From positions 11,222,001 to 11,286,000 of the forward strand of contig NZ_CP108070.1 of the NCBI RefSeq assembly GCF_036178845.1: a DNA stretch of 64,000 bases, given 5' to 3'. Origin of the DNA: Streptomyces sp. NBC_00271. GTDB lineage: Bacteria > Actinomycetota > Actinomycetes > Streptomycetales > Streptomycetaceae. Below are positions 62,985-64,000 of this stretch, one piece after another. The position numbers and the translations under genes were made by a program. The notes under the pieces are model-generated. The model did not search any database. It was not told the DNA's origin and was given only the letters and a program-made list of their open reading frames with translations. Numbering within the stretch: the first letter of the stretch is position 1; each line of letters opens with the position of its first letter.

Positions 62985-63356
62985 GTGGCCTGTCGCATTT
63001 CCGAGCTGGTGATCGATTGCCGGGACCCACAACGGCTGGCGGCGTTCTGGTGCGAGGTGTTGGGCTTCATCGTGCTCGACATCGACGACGGCGCGGTGGA
63101 GATCGGACCGCGGGAAGGGTTCGGCGGATTGCAGCCGACTCTGGTCTTCAGCCCCACTACCGAGCCCAAGACGGGCAAGCTGCCGCTGCACATCGACGTC
63201 AACGCCACCGACCGCGATCAGGACGCCGAACTCGAACGCCTCCTGAAGCTCGGGGCGCGCCCGGCCGACATCGGCCAGACCGGCGAGGAGTCCTGGCACT
63301 GCCTGGTCGACCCCGAAGGCAACGAATTCTGCCTCCTGCGAGCCCGCCTGAGCTGA
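62985..63356 (+). CDS. VOC (glyoxalase-like) protein
   Basis: This 123-residue single-module vicinal-oxygen-chelate protein of the glyoxalase-like type begins CRISELVIDCRDPQRLAAFW, CEVLGF. It continues LPLHIDVNATDRDQDAELER and ends ESWHCLVDPEGNEFCLLRA. Possible metal ligands are His in LHIDVNA and Glu in GNEFCLL. GTG 62985 is the start; the ribosome binding site is weak. Such small VOC proteins are often binding or resistance proteins; the role is unknown. Confidence 0.85.
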   Translation: MACRISELVIDCRDPQRLAAFWCEVLGFIVLDIDDGAVEIGPREGFGGLQPTLVFSPTTEPKTGKLPLHIDVNATDRDQDAELERLLKLGARPADIGQTGEESWHCLVDPEGNEFCLLRARLS

Positions 63357-63455
63357 GCATCGGCCCGCGCCGGCAGGCGCCGAAACCACACCCTGAGACG
63401 TCCGGCGCCGGTACTCCGCCCGCTGATTCCCGGTCAGGCGGAACCGTTCAGCCGG

Positions 63456-63950
63456 TCATCCGTTGAACCCAGGCGGTGCTGCGGTGGGCTTCGGTGCGGC
63501 CTTCCGGCGGACCTGACGAACTCCGCCTGAGCCCGCCAACTCGTCCACTGGGCCGGCGACTTCCTCCATATCATGCTCACGCTCCTCGGACGGGGCGAGC
63601 CAGAACAGGGCAGGCGGAAGGCCGAGCTCGATCACCGTGAGCGCGATCTGGAACCACTGGGGCCAGCCGTGGACAGCCAGGGAGATCAGCCGGCCGAGCC
63701 CACCGAGCAGGAAGACGGCGGAGAGGGCGCGCACCGCCGTCGCCGGGATCGGCCGCTGCCGGGCGGCCCAGAGCCAGGCCAGTCCATAGCCGACGAAGCT
63801 CGCCCCCATGAACCGCCCCCAGCTGTCGACGGTCGCCCCGGCAGAACCTACGCCCGGGATGGCCGCGTTGCCGAGGGCGACGTGGAACAGCCCGATCGCC
63901 ACACACGCCCACCCCATGACCTGTACGAGTACGCGCAGAGTCCTGGCCAT
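63456..63950 (-). CDS. DUF4345 membrane protein
   Basis: This 164-residue protein has four hydrophobic helices: VLVQVMGWACVAIGLFHVAL, FMGASFVGYGLAWLWAARQR, AVRALSAVFLLGGLGRLISL and WFQIALTVIELGLPPALFWL. The VDSWGRFMGASFVGYGLAW block is the DUF4345 hallmark. It has a charged, cytoplasmic C-terminal tail. Function unknown. ATG 63950 is the start; 50 bp of its upstream region remain in the window. Confidence 0.8.
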   Translation of the reverse strand: MARTLRVLVQVMGWACVAIGLFHVALGNAAIPGVGSAGATVDSWGRFMGASFVGYGLAWLWAARQRPIPATAVRALSAVFLLGGLGRLISLAVHGWPQWFQIALTVIELGLPPALFWLAPSEEREHDMEEVAGPVDELAGSGGVRQVRRKAAPKPTAAPPGFNG

Positions 63951-64000
63951 GATCCATCACCCTGTCTCGGTCCGACGCCGTAGTTGACGTGTGTCTACTA

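Overview
The window looks like part of an actinomycete chromosome, most likely a Streptomyces arm. The base composition is uniformly GC-rich, with strong G/C preference at third codon positions. It carries an AfsA-type gamma-butyrolactone synthase with palindromic receptor-like boxes, a mycothiol-dependent maleylpyruvate-isomerase-family enzyme, LAXTG-type sortase substrates, an ECF sigma factor with a CU044_5270 partner, and NarL-type two-component pairs. Enzymes and regulators of accessory metabolism dominate. No rRNA, tRNA or CRISPR array was seen, and no ribosomal or central-replication gene. Relics of at least five transposase families (ISL3, IS5, IS630, ISAs1, probable IS701) and many frameshifted or truncated genes fit an accessory chromosome arm.

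Layout. 1-8.1 kb: ISL3 relic, broken ECF sigma factor coupled to a CU044_5270 protein, secreted S41 peptidase, DUF4259 relic, two acetyltransferases, one apparently complete IS5-like element, and an unknown gene. 8.7-11.1 kb: a P450 coupled to a decayed DUF1259 gene, flanked by an inverted repeat of about 50 bp. 11.4-12.5 kb: divergent XRE regulator and methionine aminopeptidase sharing a near-perfect palindrome. 12.7-25 kb: transposase relics, a beta-lactamase-fold hydrolase, DUF1963, a kinase-regulator pair, DUF4037, an atypical histidine phosphatase, a DUF418-type membrane protein and a divergent regulator-kinase pair. 25.3-32.2 kb: Eis-like acetyltransferase, the AfsA homologue with two candidate receptor boxes and a broken SDR gene, then a B3/4, FMN-binding and EamA gene row with a divergent XRE-cupin regulator. 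32.5-36.6 kb: one intact and one broken alpha/beta hydrolase, a phosphotriesterase-like gene, and truncated LAL-regulator and DnaB relics. 36.6-46.3 kb: an unknown acidic protein, a large LAXTG-anchored surface protein with a PD-(D/E)XK nuclease-like segment, MFS and FUSC transporters, and a second LAXTG protein, an anchored alpha/beta hydrolase. 46.7-51.1 kb: a TetR/acetoacetate-decarboxylase divergon with two operators, a tautomerase, and a second TetR with its hydrolase. 51.2-64 kb: sigma-factor relic, two enzymes broken by homopolymer indels, divergent aldehyde and alcohol dehydrogenases around an inverted repeat, DJ-1-like, PEBP, a third secreted hydrolase of the same family, quinone oxidoreductase, VOC and DUF4345 genes.

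How genes work together. Several units are readable from spacing alone: stop/start overlaps (sigma factor with CU044_5270; DUF1259 with P450; response regulator with kinase; hydrolase with TetR), and divergent regulator-target pairs with palindromes between them (11.7, 47.9 and 56.7 kb). The most distinctive content is the pair of sortase-anchored enzymes, especially the nuclease-like surface protein, and the orphan AfsA gene with its two receptor-like boxes.
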